Assembly: GCF_002902905.1 (NCBI RefSeq)
Contig: NZ_CP026124.1
Coordinates: 3,224,001-3,288,000 of the forward strand
From: Achromobacter sp. AONIH1
GTDB taxonomy: Bacteria; Pseudomonadota; Gammaproteobacteria; Burkholderiales; Burkholderiaceae_B
DNA: 64,000 bases
Direction: 5' to 3'
A program made the position numbers and the translations under genes. The notes beneath the pieces were generated by a model. It worked only from the letters and a program-made list of their open reading frames with translations. It ran no database searches and was not told the DNA's origin. Of the stretch, positions 8,493-16,938 are shown in pieces (position 1 is the first letter of the stretch; every line of letters starts with the position of its first letter).

Positions 8493-8711
8493 ATGAAATT
8501 GTCGACAATCATTGGCGCAGTGCTGATCGTGCTGGGCGTGGCCGCGCTGGCGTACAAGGGCTTCAACTACAAGTCCGAAGAGACCGTGCTGCAGATCGGC
8601 TCGGTCAAGGCCACCGCGGAAACGGAGAAGTCCGTGGCCATTCCGTCCTGGGCGGGCATCGCCGCCATCGTGGTCGGCGTGCTGGCGGTCGGCGTGGGCA
8701 TGCGCCGCTGA
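8493..8711 (+). CDS. Small two-TM membrane protein, 72 aa
   Basis: Two hydrophobic helices (about residues 4-24 and 50-69) flank a short hydrophilic segment (NYKSEETVLQIGSVKATAETEK). The ATG at 8493 has a clear AAGGAG ribosome binding site; the upstream extension of the frame is unlikely to be translated. The layout resembles small stress-related inner-membrane proteins of proteobacteria, but I cannot name a function. Confidence 0.7.
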   Translation: MKLSTIIGAVLIVLGVAALAYKGFNYKSEETVLQIGSVKATAETEKSVAIPSWAGIAAIVVGVLAVGVGMRR

Positions 8712-8735
8712 CACGACGCCAAGGTATTTCCCGAA

Positions 8736-8760
8736 GGCCCGCGCTTGCGCGGGCCTGTTC
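8736..8760 (+). terminator. Weak terminator after small membrane protein gene
   Basis: A GGCCCGCGC / GCGCGGGCC hairpin starts 25 bases after the stop codon. It is followed by only a poor T tract (TGTTC). Confidence 0.5.
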
Positions 8761-8766
8761 GCGCGC

Positions 8767-8803
8767 GCAAAAAAAAAGCGGCCCGGCGCTATGCAGGCCG
8801 GGC
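8767..8803 (-). terminator. Intrinsic terminator on minus strand
   Basis: An 8-bp stem (GGCCCGGC at 8778-8785 / GCCGGGCC at 8795-8802) is preceded on the plus strand by nine As, which is a T9 tail when read leftward. It would stop transcription that escapes the MFS terminator 300 bases upstream. Confidence 0.6.
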
Positions 8804-9104
8804 CGGTACGGGAGCACGCAATGCCGCGTCATAAAAGGCTCGCGGGGAACGCGACATTGGTGTCAGAGCAGCAGCCCTGCAAATCGTCTGGCAGGGGGAT
8901 CAATCGCCAGGTGATTTGGCGCAAGGCCGTAATCTGAGGCGCCAGTCTAAGGGCAGGGGTCTGACAGCGTCCTGAATCGAACAGGGCGCGCGCGGAACAC
9001 AGAATTCCATGCGCGGCATGGCGAAGGGGCCCGTCCCGCGACGTGTCTGCCGGCGCGGGTCCGGCGCGCGCCGGCAGGCCTTGGCGGTTCGACGCGGACA
9101 GGGC

Positions 9105-9130
9105 AAAAAAAAAGCTCCCGAGGGAGCTTT
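9105..9130 (-). terminator. Intrinsic terminator of MFS transporter gene
   Basis: Perfect AAAGCTCCC / GGGAGCTTT hairpin, which on the minus strand runs into a T9 tail, 51 bases after the MFS stop codon. Confidence 0.85.
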
Positions 9131-9180
9131 GTGAAAGGCCGGGCAGGCGCAGCAGTCCCGCCCGGCGGGGGATGGATGGT

Positions 9181-10857
9181 TTACTCGTTGATGTCGTTGT
9201 CCTTGGTCTCGCGCACGAACAGCGTGCCGATGACCAGCGTCATCACGGCGATGATGATCGGGTACCACAAGCCATCGTAGATGTTGCCGGTGGCGGCGAC
9301 CACGGCGAAGGCGACCGGGGGCAGGAAGCCGCCGAACCAGCCGTTGCCGATGTGGTACGGCAGGCTCATCGAGGTGTAGCGGATGCGGGTCGGGAACATT
9401 TCCACCAGCATGGCCGCGATCGGGCCATACACCATGGTCACGTAGATCACCAGGATGGTCAGCAGCAGCACGACCATGACGTTGTTGCTCTGGGCCGGAT
9501 CCGCCTTGGCGGGATAGCCGTGCGTGCGGATCGCGGTGGTCAGGGCCTTGTCCAGCTCGGCGGCCTTGGCCTTGAACTCGGCCAGCGCCAGCGTCTTGCC
9601 GTCGAACGAGGCGAACTCGTCGCTGCCGATCTTGACCTTGGCGACCGAGCCGGCGGGCGCCGCTTCGTTCTTGTAGTTCACCGAGTTGCGGGCCATGAAG
9701 GACTTGACCACGTCGCAGGAGCTGGTGAACGAGGCCGTGCCCACGGGGTTGAACTGGAACGAGCAGGTCGCCGGATCCGCGATCACCGTCACCGGGGCCG
9801 AGGCCTGGGCCTTTTCCAGCGCCGGGTTGGCGAAGTGGGTCAGACCCTGGAAGATCGGGAAGTAGGTCAGCGCGGCGATCAGGCAGCCGGCCATGATGAT
9901 GGGCTTGCGGCCGATCTTGTCCGACAGCGCGCCGAACACGACGAAGAACGGGGTGCCGATCAGCAGCGCCACGGCGATCATGATGTTGGCGGTGTTGGCG
10001 TCGACCTTCAGCGTCTGCGTCAGGAAGAACAGCGCGTAGAACTGGCCCGTGTACCAGACCACGGCCTGGCCGGCGGTCAGGCCCAGCAGCGCCAGCAGCA
10101 CCACCTTCAGGTTCTTCCACTGGCCGAACGATTCGGCGATCGGCGCCTTCGAGCCCTTGCCTTCTTCCTTCATGCGCTTGAAGGTCGGCGATTCATTGAG
10201 CTGCATCCGGATCCACACCGAGATGCCCAGCAGCACCACCGAGATCAGGAACGGAATGCGCCAGCCCCAGGCCTTGAAGTCGTCTTCGCCCATGAACGTG
10301 CGGATGCCCAGGATCACCAGCAGCGACAGGAACAGGCCCAGCGTGGCGGTGGTCTGGATCCACGACGTGTAGAAGCCGCGACGGCCGTGCGGCGCGTGCT
10401 CGGCCACATAGGTGGCCGCGCCGCCGTACTCGCCGCCCAGCGCCAGGCCCTGCAGCAGGCGCAGCGCGATCAGGATCGCGGGAGCGGCCAGGCCGATGCT
10501 GGCGTAGCTAGGCAGCACGCCCACTAGGAAGGTGGACAGGCCCATGATCACGATGGTGACCAGGAACGTGTACTTGCGGCCGACCAGGTCGCCCAGGCGG
10601 CCGAACACCAGCGCGCCGAACGGACGCACGGCGAAGCCCGCCGCGAACGCCAGCAGGGCGAAGATGAAGCCCGCGGTGGGGTTCACGCCGGAGAAGAAGT
10701 GTTGCGCGATGATGGCCGCGAGCGAGCCATACAGATAGAAGTCATACCATTCGAAAACCGTGCCCAGCGAGGACGCGAAGATGACGCGGCGTTCATCCTT
10801 GGTCATCGGGCGCGGATCCGCGGAGGGACCGCGGCCTGCCACAGTGGTTGTGCTCAT
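9181..10857 (-). CDS. MHS-family MFS transporter with large periplasmic insertion
   Basis: The 558-aa inner-membrane protein belongs to the metabolite:H+ symporter branch of the MFS (ProP/KgtP-like). It has the opening ASSLGTVFEWYDFYLYGSLA, the loop GRLGDLVGRKYTF and the repeat loop GALSDKIGRKPI. Usual members have about 430-450 aa. The extra length is a hydrophilic insertion of roughly 115 residues late in the protein. It contains two cysteines (CSFQFNPVGTASFTSSC) that could form a disulfide. Substrate unknown, probably an organic acid or amino-acid-like solute. The ATG at 10857 has a GAGGAGAC ribosome binding site; the 23-residue upstream extension is discarded. Confidence 0.88.
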   Translation of the reverse strand: MSTTTVAGRGPSADPRPMTKDERRVIFASSLGTVFEWYDFYLYGSLAAIIAQHFFSGVNPTAGFIFALLAFAAGFAVRPFGALVFGRLGDLVGRKYTFLVTIVIMGLSTFLVGVLPSYASIGLAAPAILIALRLLQGLALGGEYGGAATYVAEHAPHGRRGFYTSWIQTTATLGLFLSLLVILGIRTFMGEDDFKAWGWRIPFLISVVLLGISVWIRMQLNESPTFKRMKEEGKGSKAPIAESFGQWKNLKVVLLALLGLTAGQAVVWYTGQFYALFFLTQTLKVDANTANIMIAVALLIGTPFFVVFGALSDKIGRKPIIMAGCLIAALTYFPIFQGLTHFANPALEKAQASAPVTVIADPATCSFQFNPVGTASFTSSCDVVKSFMARNSVNYKNEAAPAGSVAKVKIGSDEFASFDGKTLALAEFKAKAAELDKALTTAIRTHGYPAKADPAQSNNVMVVLLLTILVIYVTMVYGPIAAMLVEMFPTRIRYTSMSLPYHIGNGWFGGFLPPVAFAVVAATGNIYDGLWYPIIIAVMTLVIGTLFVRETKDNDINE

Positions 10858-11141
10858 GATGTCTCCTCGTTTTTGTCGCCGGCGGTTTCTCCGCCGTGCC
10901 TGACCCTCCGCCGGCGAGGCCGACATCGAGCTATACGCAAGGTAGGGAACGAGACTGACTCGGTTCTGACGTAACCCTTACCTGAGGCTTAAATTTGCAA
11001 CAAAAAGAAACCGCCTCATAGGGAGGCTAGGGATAGCACTTAGGAACCAAATGCGTGGGCGTCGCGCTGTTTTGGGCTTTCGGCAAGCCGCCGCGGCCAT
11101 TGGAAGGGATGCATGCGCGGGCATATCCGCGCAGCGACGCG

Positions 11142-12590
11142 CTAGGCGTCGGCGGACGGGTCCGGTTCCGAGTACAGCGGGAAGGCGACGCGGATGCGGG
11201 TGCCCGGCAGGTCGGAATAGGGGCTTGGATGGTCGCTGATGACGACCGTGGCCTGGTGGGTCTGCGCGATCTCGCGCACGATCGCCAGGCCCAGGCCGCT
11301 GCCGTCGGACAGCGTGCCCAGCACGCGGTAGAAGCGGTCGAAGACCCGCTCGCGTTCTTCCGGCGCGATGCCGGGGCCCGAGTCCTCGACCTCAAGCACG
11401 CCTTGCTCGCCCAGGCTCTGCACCCGCACCGTGATATGGCCGCCGCGCGGCGTGTAGCGCAGCGCGTTGTCCACCAGGTTGTTCAGCAGCTCGGCCAGCA
11501 GCAGCGGGTTGCCGTTGATCTCGACCGGCGTCTCGGCGCCCTCGAAGCCCAGGTCGGTGCTGAGCGACAGCGCGTGCGGCACCCAGTGCATGGCCTGCTC
11601 GTAGGCGATGGCGTTCAGGTCGGTGCGGGCCAGGCCGATGGCGGCGGGGTTCTCGGCGCGCGCCAGCAGCAGCAGCTGGTTCACCAGGCGGGTGGCGCGC
11701 TCCGATCCGGTGACCAACTGGCGCAGGCTGGATTGCATTTCCTCGGGACTGGCGTCGCGCAGCGCCAGCTCGGCCTGCGTGCGCAGCCCGGCCAGCGGCG
11801 TCTTCAGCTGGTGCGCGGCGTCTGCCACGAAGCGGCGCTGCGCCTGCACGTTGGACGACAGCCGGTCCAGCAGGTCGTTCATGGCCGCCAGCAGCGGCGC
11901 GATCTCGGACGGCGCGGCGCGCTCGTCGATCGGCGACAGGTCGTCGGGCCGGCGCGCGCGCAGCCGCTGTTGCAGCGCGTTCAGCGGCGCCACGCCGCGC
12001 GACAGCCCGAACCACACCAGCAGCACCGCCACGGGCAGCACCACGAACTGCGGGATGATCACGCCCTTGATGATGTCGTTGGCGAGCTGGGTGCGCTTTT
12101 CCACCGTCTCGGCCACGATCAGCAGCGCCGGCTGCGTGCTGGGCAGGTTCAGGTCGACCCAGGTGTAGGCCATGCGCACGCCGAAGCCGCGCAGCGTGTC
12201 GTCCTCGTACAGCACCTGGCCGGGGCTGGGCTGGCCCACGCTGGCCGGCAGCGGCAGGGCGCGGTCGCCGCCCAGGTACTCGCCGCGGCTGCCCAGCGCC
12301 AGCCAGAACACGCTGTCGGTCTCGTCGGCGCGCAGCACCTCGCGCGCGGCGTCGGTCATCTTCAGCGTCGCGCGGCCGTCCTGCGCGTGGACCTGGCGCG
12401 TCAGCACGTGCAGATTGTTGGCAAGCGCGCGGTCGTAAGGCACGTTGGCGATGTTCTGGGCGACCACATAGGTGATGGCCACGCTCATGGGCCACAGCAG
12501 GAACAGCGGCGCCAGCATCCAGTCCAGGATCTCGCCCAGCAGCGACCGTTGCGGCGGCGCGAAGCTGGGGCCCTTGGCCCCCGCCCGCAT
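11142..12590 (-). CDS. Sensor histidine kinase, two-component system (TctE/QseC-like)
   Basis: An inner-membrane kinase of about 482 aa. A first TM lies near residues 24-45 and a periplasmic sensor region follows. A second TM (IIPQFVVLPVAVLLVWFGL) leads to HAMP and then to the H-box (AAHQLKTPLAGLRTQAE). The ATP-binding domain has the N-box NNLVDNALRYTP, the G1 box VEDSGPGIAPEE and the G2 motif SGLGLAI. The frame stays open to a TTG at 12674 that overlaps the regulator gene; I chose the first ATG, with modest evidence. It is co-transcribed with the upstream response regulator. The stimulus is unknown. Confidence 0.85.
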   Translation of the reverse strand: MRAGAKGPSFAPPQRSLLGEILDWMLAPLFLLWPMSVAITYVVAQNIANVPYDRALANNLHVLTRQVHAQDGRATLKMTDAAREVLRADETDSVFWLALGSRGEYLGGDRALPLPASVGQPSPGQVLYEDDTLRGFGVRMAYTWVDLNLPSTQPALLIVAETVEKRTQLANDIIKGVIIPQFVVLPVAVLLVWFGLSRGVAPLNALQQRLRARRPDDLSPIDERAAPSEIAPLLAAMNDLLDRLSSNVQAQRRFVADAAHQLKTPLAGLRTQAELALRDASPEEMQSSLRQLVTGSERATRLVNQLLLLARAENPAAIGLARTDLNAIAYEQAMHWVPHALSLSTDLGFEGAETPVEINGNPLLLAELLNNLVDNALRYTPRGGHITVRVQSLGEQGVLEVEDSGPGIAPEERERVFDRFYRVLGTLSDGSGLGLAIVREIAQTHQATVVISDHPSPYSDLPGTRIRVAFPLYSEPDPSADA

Positions 12591-12636
12591 GACATCCAGT
12601 GCTTCTTGATTGAGCTTTTCGGGATGCTGCGGGGAA

Positions 12637-13326
12637 TCAGCTGGCGAGGTAGGCCGCACCCTGGTCCCGTTCAAGGCAATAGCCCAGGCCGCGCACGGTC
12701 ACGATCTTCACGCCGCTGGGCTCGAGTTTCTTGCGCAGGCGGTGCACATAGACCTCGATCGCGTTGGTGCTGACTTCCTCGCCCCATTCGCACAGGTGAT
12801 CGACCAGCTGGGTCTTGCTGACCATGCGGCCGCTGCGCGTGAGCAGGATTTCCAGCAGGCTGACCTCGCGCGCGGACAGGTCCAGCGTCTGCTCGTCGAC
12901 CATCGCCACGCGGCCGGTCTGGTCGAACACCAGGCGGCCATGCTTGAGCAGCGTGGCGCCGCCGCCGGCGCCCCGGCGGGTCAGCGCGCGAACGCGCGCC
13001 TCCAGCTCGGACAGCGCGAAGGGCTTGGCCATGTAGTCGTCGGCGCCCAGGTCCAGGCCTTTGACGCGCTGCTCGATGCTGTCGGCGGCGGTCAGGATCA
13101 GGACGGGCAGGGAGGAATTGCGCGCGCGCAGGCGCCGCAGCACTTCCAGGCCCGCCAGATGGGGCAGGCCGAGGTCCAGGATGAGCAGATCGAAGGCCTG
13201 GGCGGCCAGCGCGGAATCGGCCGCGAGGCCGTCGCGCACCGCGTCGACCGCGTAGCCATTGTGCCGGAGCGAGCGGGACAAGCCGTCTGCCAGGATACTG
13301 TCGTCTTCGGCGATCAGGATACGCAT
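12637..13326 (-). CDS. OmpR-family response regulator
   Basis: The 229-aa protein has a receiver domain with the acidic pocket at EDD (residues 7-9), the phospho-acceptor Asp51 (LLILDLGLP) and the conserved KPF motif. A C-terminal winged-helix DNA-binding domain follows (TNAIEVYVHRLRKKLEPSG, VRGLGYCL). It is most like TctD/QseB/PmrA regulators and is partnered with the histidine kinase gene immediately downstream. Its targets cannot be read from the sequence. Confidence 0.92.
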   Translation of the reverse strand: MRILIAEDDSILADGLSRSLRHNGYAVDAVRDGLAADSALAAQAFDLLILDLGLPHLAGLEVLRRLRARNSSLPVLILTAADSIEQRVKGLDLGADDYMAKPFALSELEARVRALTRRGAGGGATLLKHGRLVFDQTGRVAMVDEQTLDLSAREVSLLEILLTRSGRMVSKTQLVDHLCEWGEEVSTNAIEVYVHRLRKKLEPSGVKIVTVRGLGYCLERDQGAAYLAS

Positions 13327-13511
13327 GGGCTGCTGCTAGTGTTGTACGTCCCCCGCGCGATGCCGGTTGCTGCCCTGTCGCCCGCGCGGATTTTTTCTTC
13401 TGTCGCGGGCGGTCCGGCGGCGCAATGGGGACGAATCACCGGGGGCGTCTGGAATTCTGTCACAGGGCGCGGCGCTTGCCACTCAGGGTATACGTGGAAA
13501 ACTCTGGCACA

Positions 13512-13527
13512 CTGTTTTTTTGTACAG
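13512..13527. promoter_or_regulatory. LexA (SOS) box upstream of recA
   Basis: CTG-N10-CAG with a T-rich centre (CTGTTTTTTTGTACAG) matches the proteobacterial SOS box. It lies about 165 bases before the recA ATG, just upstream of a CATAAT -10-like hexamer (13541-13546), so LexA would cover the -35 region. The rest of the 364-base gap between the regulator and recA shows no gene. Confidence 0.85.
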
Positions 13528-13690
13528 TACAATCCGATGCCATAATCTCGACCGACAGAGATCCAGGCCGACGACGATTCCGATCCCCCGTCCTGGACCG
13601 AGCAGCAAGATTGTTAACCCCCGTGCTAGCCCCGGGGCGCAAGCCCGAACCCGACCCGCAACCCGATACGTTACACAGACAGGACTTCAC

Positions 13691-14755
<1,065 letters not shown>

Positions 14756-14816
14756 GCGTCCTCGTTGCGCCCGGGCTCGCGCGAGCGGGCGCCGGGCGTG
14801 TACGGCAGTCGGGCGA

Positions 14817-14860
14817 CGGCAGGTTCCTGGTTCGGGAACCTGCCGTTGTCGTTTTCCTGT
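14817..14860 (+). terminator. Leaky terminator between recA and recX
   Basis: A perfect stem GGCAGGTTCC / GGGAACCTGCC-type hairpin (14818-14844) is followed by an interrupted T tract (TTGTCGTTTT). E. coli also has a terminator here that is partly read through to express recX; the weak T tract fits that behaviour. Confidence 0.65.
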
Positions 14861-14874
14861 CTACACTTCATGCC

Positions 14875-15630
14875 ATGAGCTGGAAACCTTCCGCCAAATC
14901 CTCCGAGCATCTGCGCGCCAAGCTGGATGACGAGTTCGAGACCGTGGCCAAGCCGCAAGGCCTGCGCCGCAGCTCCGACGCGCGCCGCGCCGCCGAGCCC
15001 GCCGCCGCGCCGGACGAATGGCAGCGCACGTCCGAGCAGCGCGTCCGCGCCGGCGCGCGCCAGACCCGGGCGGATCGCGAGGGCGCCCGCGACGATGTGC
15101 GGGACGACGATGGAGCGGACAGCGATCGGACGGGCCGCGACAGGAAGGAGGGCGGTGCGCAGGCCGATGGCGGCAAGCCCGAGCGCAAGGGGCCGTCGCT
15201 GAAGATGCGCGCCGTGGGCTATCTGTCGCGCCGCGAGCATGCGCGCGCCGAATTGGCCCGCAAGCTGGCGCCTCATGCCGAAGATCCGGCCGAGATCGAG
15301 GCGGTGCTGGACGCGCTGGAAAAGGAAGGCTGGCTGTCCACCGAGCGTTTCGCGCAGAGCCTCGTGCATCGGCGCGCGTCGCGCCAGGGGGCGGCGCGCA
15401 TCGTGCAGGAGCTGCGCCAGCATGGCGTGGACGACGGCCAGGTGGCCGAATTGCGCGACCAGCTTCGGTCCACCGAGCACGAGCGCGCGCTGGAGGTCTG
15501 GCGCAAGCGCTTCGGCGAAAAGCCGGCCGACCGCGCGGCCTATGCCAAGCAGGCGCGCTTCCTGGCCAGCCGCGGCTTCGCGCAGGATGTCATCCGCCGC
15601 ATATTGGGCGGCGCGGGCGACGAAGAGTAG
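14875..15630 (+). CDS. recX: Regulatory protein RecX with long disordered N-terminus
   Basis: The C-terminal 145 residues carry the RecX helical repeats (YLSRREHARAELARKL, LEKEGWLSTERFAQSLVHRRA, FLASRGFAQDVIRRILG). RecX binds RecA filaments and restrains them. The first 105 or so residues are Arg/Asp/Ala/Gly-rich and look disordered, against a usual total length of 150-170 aa. The opening MSWKPSAKSSEHLRAKLDDEF looks like a real N-terminus, but an internal ATG at 15205 would give a normal-length protein. It follows recA by 119 bases. Confidence 0.85.
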   Translation: MSWKPSAKSSEHLRAKLDDEFETVAKPQGLRRSSDARRAAEPAAAPDEWQRTSEQRVRAGARQTRADREGARDDVRDDDGADSDRTGRDRKEGGAQADGGKPERKGPSLKMRAVGYLSRREHARAELARKLAPHAEDPAEIEAVLDALEKEGWLSTERFAQSLVHRRASRQGAARIVQELRQHGVDDGQVAELRDQLRSTEHERALEVWRKRFGEKPADRAAYAKQARFLASRGFAQDVIRRILGGAGDEE

Positions 15631-15659
15631 ACCTGGCCGGCGAGTCGGGCCAGGACCGC

Positions 15660-15729
15660 AAACGCCAGGCCCCAAACGCCAGGTCTCAAGCGCCAGGTCT
15701 CAAGCGCCAGGTCCCAAGCGCCAAGTTTC
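15660..15729 (+). repeat. 14-bp tandem repeat, five copies
   Basis: Five consecutive 14-base units based on AAGCGCCAGGTCTC run without gaps: 15660-15673, 15674-15687, 15688-15701, 15702-15715 and 15716-15729. The middle copies are nearly identical and the outer ones diverge. It lies in the non-coding gap between convergent recX and metR, after the recX stop. Confidence 0.85.
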
Positions 15730-15810
15730 CGGCCACAGGCGCCAGGCGTATTGCGCGCAACCATTGCGACCCTGACGGCCCGCTCGCGCGGGCCATCGCC
15801 GCCTCCGCGC

Positions 15811-16728
15811 CTATTTCGCCGACTTGATCCCGCTCAGCGTCTTGAAGCAGACGTCGCGCGTGATGGTCAGGAATTCATCGATGTACGAGGCGTCTGTGTC
15901 CTCGCTGCGCACCGTGGCGTAGAGCGTGCGCCATACCCCCTGCGGCCCCAGCCGGCACTGCCGCAGCCAGCCCTGGTTCATGTATTCCGTCAGCGCCCAG
16001 TTCGGCAGCGCCGCCACGCCGCGGTTGCTGGCGACCAGCTGCGCGATGATGGGGGTGAGTTCGGCCTTGCGTATCGCGGCCGGCTCCACGTCGGCCGGGT
16101 CCAGGAACGCGGTGAAGACGTCCAGGCGCTGCTTGTCCACCGGGTAGGTGATCAGCGTCTGGTCCGCCAGCTGGTCCGGCATGACGAACTTGCTGCCGGC
16201 CAGGGGATTGGATTCCGATACCGCCAGCACCAGTTCGTACTTGAACAGGGGCAGGTAGTCGACCGCGTCCAGCGGCTGCGGATCGGAGGTGATGACCAGG
16301 TCCAGGTCGCCGCGCACCAGCGCGGGCAGCGGCGCGAAGGAGAACGCCGCCGACAGGTCCAGCGCCACGTCCGGCCATTGCGCGCGGAAGGCGTCCAGCG
16401 CCGGCATCAGCCACTGGAAGCAGGAGTGGCAATCGATGGCCAGGTGCAGCCGACCGCTGCGGCCCGCCGCCAGGCGCTGCAATTCCCGTTCAGTGGCGCG
16501 CATGCGCGGCAGCACTTCGTCGGCCAGCGCCAGCACGCGCAAACCGGCGGTGGTCAGGCGGGCAGGGCGGGTGCGGCGGTTCAGCAGCGGCGTGCCCAGC
16601 CGGGTTTCCAGGTCGCGCAGCTGGTGCGACAGGGCGGATTGGGTCAGGTGCAGCCGTTCGGCGGCTTCCTGCAGGCTGCCGCCATCGCGGATGGCGGTCA
16701 GGGTTTCCAGGTGACGAATTTCCAGCAT
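15811..16728 (-). CDS. metR: LysR-type activator MetR
   Basis: The 305-aa LysR regulator has an N-terminal winged HTH (GGSLQEAAERLHLTQSALSHQ) and a co-inducer domain from about residue 90. The divergent position next to metE and similarity in the effector domain identify MetR, which activates metE (and in E. coli metH, glyA) with homocysteine as co-inducer. The intergenic region contains a perfect T-N11-A type palindrome that could be its site. Confidence 0.9.
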   Translation of the reverse strand: MLEIRHLETLTAIRDGGSLQEAAERLHLTQSALSHQLRDLETRLGTPLLNRRTRPARLTTAGLRVLALADEVLPRMRATERELQRLAAGRSGRLHLAIDCHSCFQWLMPALDAFRAQWPDVALDLSAAFSFAPLPALVRGDLDLVITSDPQPLDAVDYLPLFKYELVLAVSESNPLAGSKFVMPDQLADQTLITYPVDKQRLDVFTAFLDPADVEPAAIRKAELTPIIAQLVASNRGVAALPNWALTEYMNQGWLRQCRLGPQGVWRTLYATVRSEDTDASYIDEFLTITRDVCFKTLSGIKSAK

Positions 16729-16831
16729 GGGGGGCGTTCAGACCAAAAAAGGGCGCGGAAAGAATGCGCGGGAGACGGGCGGACGGGCGCCGGAACCGGC
16801 TATCCCACGGAAGGCTCATGTGCTTATGTTT

Positions 16832-16848
16832 TATGAGATTCTCTCATA
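16832..16848. promoter_or_regulatory. Candidate MetR operator
   Basis: Perfect inverted repeat TATGAGA-TTC-TCTCATA in the metR-metE intergenic region. It has the T-N11-A layout of LysR sites and resembles the TGAA-N5-TTCA MetR consensus only loosely. Confidence 0.5.
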
Positions 16849-16938
16849 TTATGAATGTAGACATTGATTTTGACTCAAATTGATTGTGCGCCAGAATAGC
16901 CGTCACTTGAACAAATTTTGTCTTCGGACCTTATCGAC

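Larger units (their letters stand above)
8712..9180. other. 469-base gap holding only terminators
   Basis: Between the small membrane protein gene and the leftward MFS gene I find three hairpins (annotated separately) and no convincing gene. A stretch reading TTCGATTC on the minus strand near 8977-8984 resembles a tRNA T-loop, but no surrounding cloverleaf can be formed. Confidence 0.6.

Noticed and set aside
8941..9000. tRNA-like T-arm (CCTG-TTCGATT-CAGG) on the minus strand
   Set aside because: No acceptor, D or anticodon arms can be folded around it, so it is probably chance or at most a relic.
11114..11133. TGCGCGG-GCATAT-CCGCGCA hairpin after the histidine kinase gene as its terminator
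   Set aside because: No T tract follows on the minus strand, so intrinsic termination is not supported.
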